Shown here in pieces: positions 61,446 to 64,000 of a DNA stretch of 64,000 bases (position 1 is its first letter; every line of letters begins with the position of its first letter). Location of the stretch: contig CAZQOQ010000015.1 of NCBI GenBank assembly GCA_964595205.1, positions 62,001 to 126,000 on the forward strand, read 5' to 3'. Under the pieces are notes generated by a model, which was not told where the DNA came from, did not search any database, and saw only the letters and a program-made list of their open reading frames with translations. This stretch comes from JADKIH01 sp964595205 (GTDB taxonomy: Bacteria; Bacteroidota; Bacteroidia; AKYH767-A; 2013-40CM-41-45). Both the position numbers and the translations under genes were made by a program.

Positions 61446-62174
61446 CTAACCGGCAGCGTTCATTCTTGCAAAGACAGGCTGGAAAACATCGGCTCCGGCT
61501 TTACTCATCGCTTCTGTAAACCCGAATGTCAGTTCATTCTTACCTTCTTTCAATTGTGCAAAGATCGATTCGATGAATTCACTCACAGGAGGTGCAAAAT
61601 CATGAAGTCCCTTTCCACCAAGGTCCGTATTCAGCGCAGGCGGGATTACCTCAATCACCGAGATATTTTTCTCTTTTAACAAAGCACGGAGAGAGAGCGT
61701 GAATGAATGAAAGAATGCTTTTGTTCCTGAATAAACCGGGGTTTTCGTAAGTGGGACAAATGACAATCCTGAGGTAATGTTTAAAATTGTGTCCAGTGTT
61801 TTGAGATTGATGAACAGGGAAGTGAGATGCAACGGAGCTTCAACATTGATTACTATTTCTTCATGCGCACGGGGAAAGAAATCAGGATCTGTAATCTTCA
61901 TCCAGTTTTGTATTCCGGCATTGTTTACAAGCACGTTCGTATCCGGATGCTCTTTTAAAATCCAGTCGTAAAGCGCGATTCTGTCATCGCTTTTCATGAG
62001 ATCACACTGCCTGGTAATCAACGCAGGGTATTTTGCTTTAGCGTCATCGAGAGCCGACTGCCTCCTGCCGCAGATGATTACCTGGTTTTTCTCTTTTAAA
62101 AATCGTTCGGCCATGCCAAAACCAATTCCGGTTGCTCCGCCTGTAATCAGGATCTTGTTATTTTCTAAGTTCAT
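61446..62174 (-). CDS. Short-chain dehydrogenase
   Basis: A 242-residue SDR from ATG 62174; ATG 62201 is a possible longer start. The cofactor motif GGATGIG lies near residue 13, NNAG near 81, and Y-x-x-x-K is YSGTKAF near 147-153, with a Ser upstream in TSGLS. It resembles DltE-like oxidoreductases. Substrate unknown. It is convergent with moaA, 7 bp apart. Confidence 0.85.
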   Translation of the reverse strand: MNLENNKILITGGATGIGFGMAERFLKEKNQVIICGRRQSALDDAKAKYPALITRQCDLMKSDDRIALYDWILKEHPDTNVLVNNAGIQNWMKITDPDFFPRAHEEIVINVEAPLHLTSLFINLKTLDTILNITSGLSFVPLTKTPVYSGTKAFFHSFTLSLRALLKEKNISVIEVIPPALNTDLGGKGLHDFAPPVSEFIESIFAQLKEGKNELTFGFTEAMSKAGADVFQPVFARMNAAG

Positions 62175-62184
62175 ATTATTTTTA

Positions 62185-62877
62185 TTACCAATCAATTTCA
62201 TGTTTATTACGGAAAAATTTTCCGGTCATATCAGATGGTGCTTCCGTTGCAAGCCAAACCGGAGTTTCAGCACCTTTTTGTACGGAGACCGGAGCGGATT
62301 TGCCTCCCATGTCGGTTTTTACCCAGCCGGGACAGACTGCATTCACGGATATTCCATATTCACTGAGTTCGTAAGCGAGATGTCGCGTGAGTCCGTTTAA
62401 CATCGTCTTGGAAATGCAATAAGCCGGCGACCAGCCTCCGACAGGATCCGTCATAGAGCCACCGCCGCTGGAAAGATTAACGATCCGCGAGGGCCGGTTC
62501 AAAGAAGATAAAAACTCTTTAATCACGTTCAAGGGTCCGAAGCAATTTGTTTGAATTGTCTTATTTAGTAAATCAACGCTGTCGGTAAGAAGATTTTCAT
62601 CGTGTGGGACAATGATAGCGGCATTGTTAACGAGGACGTCCAGCCTGGTTTTATATTTTAAAAAAACTTCAGATGCATTCATAATACTTTTAAGTTCACT
62701 TACATCCATCAATAAAACTTCGGCACTGAGATTTTCGCTGTTTAATTTAGACTGAGCATCAGACAACCGATTCTCATCACGGCCTGAAATAAAAACCCGT
62801 AATCCTTTCTTACACAACTGCCTGGCAATTTCAAATCCAATTCCCTTATTTGACCCGGTGATTAAGGCTGTTTTCAT
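62185..62877 (-). CDS. Short-chain dehydrogenase
   Basis: A 230-residue SDR. GSNKGIG near residue 8, NNAA near 84, the catalytic Ser in LSSGGGS and YCISK near 152-156. ATG 62877 is chosen over TTG 62883. It is encoded upstream of the second SDR and shares similarity with carbonyl reductase-type proteins. A two-gene redox unit is likely. Confidence 0.87.
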   Translation of the reverse strand: MKTALITGSNKGIGFEIARQLCKKGLRVFISGRDENRLSDAQSKLNSENLSAEVLLMDVSELKSIMNASEVFLKYKTRLDVLVNNAAIIVPHDENLLTDSVDLLNKTIQTNCFGPLNVIKEFLSSLNRPSRIVNLSSGGGSMTDPVGGWSPAYCISKTMLNGLTRHLAYELSEYGISVNAVCPGWVKTDMGGKSAPVSVQKGAETPVWLATEAPSDMTGKFFRNKHEIDW

Positions 62878-62888
62878 CAGCAAAAATT

Positions 62889-63398
62889 CTAATCGAACAA
62901 TTCTTCGGATATCTCTACAAGGCTATTGTCGCGAAAATCCGTCAGCGAACCCTGTCGGGTATTCACTTTGCCCGGTATGTCTGTCGTTACGCCTGTATCC
63001 ACGTTTATCACTTTTACTCCGATCGAATTCTTGCTCCCGGCGGAAGTATAGGTATCATAAATTACATACCTGTAGTTTTCATTGTCGAAGAAAAAGTAAT
63101 TCAAATCCATGCCCTCGTTTCCGGGGCCGCCGCCACGCAAATAAAATGAGTATTTGAATTTTTTCCAGCTCCCGGTATCCCTTTCCGGAAATTCCATCTC
63201 AATCCTGCCTTTATTCATAAACCTGTAAACGATATATTTGTTTGATGTGTCTTTTGCCAGCACAACCTGGCTCGACGACTTCGTATAAAATGAAAAAACA
63301 ATTGCCTCGTTTTTCAACAGTGGCTGGTCCGCATGTAATCGTATGCATGCAGCCATTATTACACATATTGAAATTATGGCTTTAAGGTAACGCTTCAT
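62889..63398 (-). CDS. Small exported protein, unknown family
   Basis: A 169-residue protein with a signal peptide (IISICVIMAACIRLHA) and a beta-rich mature domain (SSQVVLAKDTSNKYIVYRFM, then GGGPGNEGMDLNYFFFDNEN). No family recognised; it could be a periplasmic or surface protein. It is preceded by a TACATTTG promoter element and followed after 11 bp by an SDR gene on the same strand. Confidence 0.6.
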   Translation of the reverse strand: MKRYLKAIISICVIMAACIRLHADQPLLKNEAIVFSFYTKSSSQVVLAKDTSNKYIVYRFMNKGRIEMEFPERDTGSWKKFKYSFYLRGGGPGNEGMDLNYFFFDNENYRYVIYDTYTSAGSKNSIGVKVINVDTGVTTDIPGKVNTRQGSLTDFRDNSLVEISEELFD

Positions 63399-63417
63399 TT
63401 TATGATCGGAGATAAGT

Positions 63418-63425
63418 CAAATGTA
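63418..63425 (-). promoter_or_regulatory. Promoter -7 element before the small exported-protein gene
   Basis: On the minus strand TACATTTG matches TAnnTTTG exactly, 19 bp before the ATG. Confidence 0.5.
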
Positions 63426-63438
63426 GCTATTCACTCCG

Positions 63439-63987
63439 TTATTTTGACACTTCGTCTTTTAATAATCCGAAATACATTACGTCGATCAGTTCTCCATCAA
63501 AGGTTTTGAAATCGCTTCGCAGGACGCCTTCCCTGGTAAATCTGTTTTTCTCTGCCACCCTCAGGCTTCCGTAATTATCCCGGCTGATCCTTAGGAATAT
63601 TTTATTCAGATTTTTATTTGCGAAAAGATGATCCGTCACCAGGCCGACTGCTTTGGTTATAATTCCTTTTCCTTCGTAATTGCGATCTATGAAAAAGCCC
63701 ATTTCTCCTTTACCTATATGCCAGTCGATATCCTTTAAGAATACGGAGCCAATGATTTTTTCCGTTACCCTCTCTTCAATCAGATACGTGAAGAATTCAT
63801 TCTTTTCCGAGAGAGATATTCTTAAATCCGTAAACTGGATGGTAGAAGAGAGATCTTTGTTCGAAGAAACTGTTTTAGGAAAATACTTTGATATTCTATC
63901 CCTGTTCTCATTAATTAAATTGAAATATTTTTCGGCATCCCTCTTTTCAATAGACCGGATAATTATCTTTTCGTTTCCTGTAATCAT
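63439..63987 (-). CDS. GNAT family N-acetyltransferase, RimJ/RimL-like
   Basis: A 182-residue acetyltransferase. The acetyl-CoA loop is in MGFFIDRNYEGKGIITKAVG near 96-115 (R/Q-x-x-G-x-G/A variant ending EGKGIIT), preceded by GSVFLKDIDW and followed by FLRISRDNYGSLRVAEKNRF. Members acetylate ribosomal N-termini, amino acids or antibiotics. Complete gene at the right edge. Confidence 0.87.
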   Translation of the reverse strand: MITGNEKIIIRSIEKRDAEKYFNLINENRDRISKYFPKTVSSNKDLSSTIQFTDLRISLSEKNEFFTYLIEERVTEKIIGSVFLKDIDWHIGKGEMGFFIDRNYEGKGIITKAVGLVTDHLFANKNLNKIFLRISRDNYGSLRVAEKNRFTREGVLRSDFKTFDGELIDVMYFGLLKDEVSK

Positions 63988-64000
63988 AATGGAATAATTG

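Overview
The window is chromosomal DNA from a member of the Bacteroidota, probably an environmental Chitinophagales/Sphingobacteriales-type lineage (inference). Supporting signs are seven secreted proteins ending in type IX secretion sorting domains (one CHU_C/type B, six type A), TAnnTTTG -7 promoter elements close to start codons, a TonB-dependent receptor, an OstA-like protein, and Bacteroidota-typical families (DUF4468, DUF6371, an ECF sigma factor operon). No rRNA, complete tRNA, CRISPR array or insertion sequence was found.

Positions 1 to about 7,855 are the right end of an integrated mobile element whose left part lies outside the window. Every gene reads leftward: tyrosine integrase, several small unknown proteins, an excisionase-like HTH protein, a second HTH protein, a DUF3987 ATPase, a DUF6371 zinc/Toprim-like primase-type protein, a DUF6965-like protein, a DUF5681 protein of the kind found beside phage terminases, and two related small proteins in tandem. 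The right boundary looks like the 3' end of a tRNA-type gene (T-loop, acceptor strand, CCA) followed by an intrinsic terminator. The gene content resembles a phage satellite, but the left end is needed to decide.

Positions 7,900-29,600 hold a GT-C-type membrane protein, a 1,401-residue IgGFc-binding/PKD/CHU_C surface protein, other secreted proteins, DinB, glmM, a cysteine desulfurase, and an ECF sigma / membrane anti-sigma-like / CpxP-like operon whose sigma gene seems to start at ATT. A split transketolase with a VWA protein gene between its halves follows, then an S4 protein, an OstA-like protein and priA. The glmM upstream region carries two blocks of 7-bp phased repeats.

Positions 29,600-41,500 are rich in secreted proteins: a PHB-depolymerase-like esterase, T9SS cargo proteins, a lipoprotein/barrel protein with a glycine-zipper protein, PAP2, an FkbM methyltransferase, and an mscL operon with ATGA overlaps. 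Positions 41,500-55,500 hold a methyltransferase / VOC / ABC transporter / Nramp-related run, a heme-receptor-like TonB receptor, a cupredoxin, a metallo-beta-lactamase-fold protein, a cation diffusion facilitator with an added Cys cluster, and a ClC channel with CBS domains.

Positions 55,553-61,438 are a molybdenum cofactor cluster: a MoaC-MoaB fusion, MoaE, MoeB-rhodanese, MoaD, MoeA and a TauE/SafE permease on the minus strand, with divergent moaA. No molybdoenzyme or mobA is in the window. The right end holds two short-chain dehydrogenases, a small secreted protein and a GNAT acetyltransferase.
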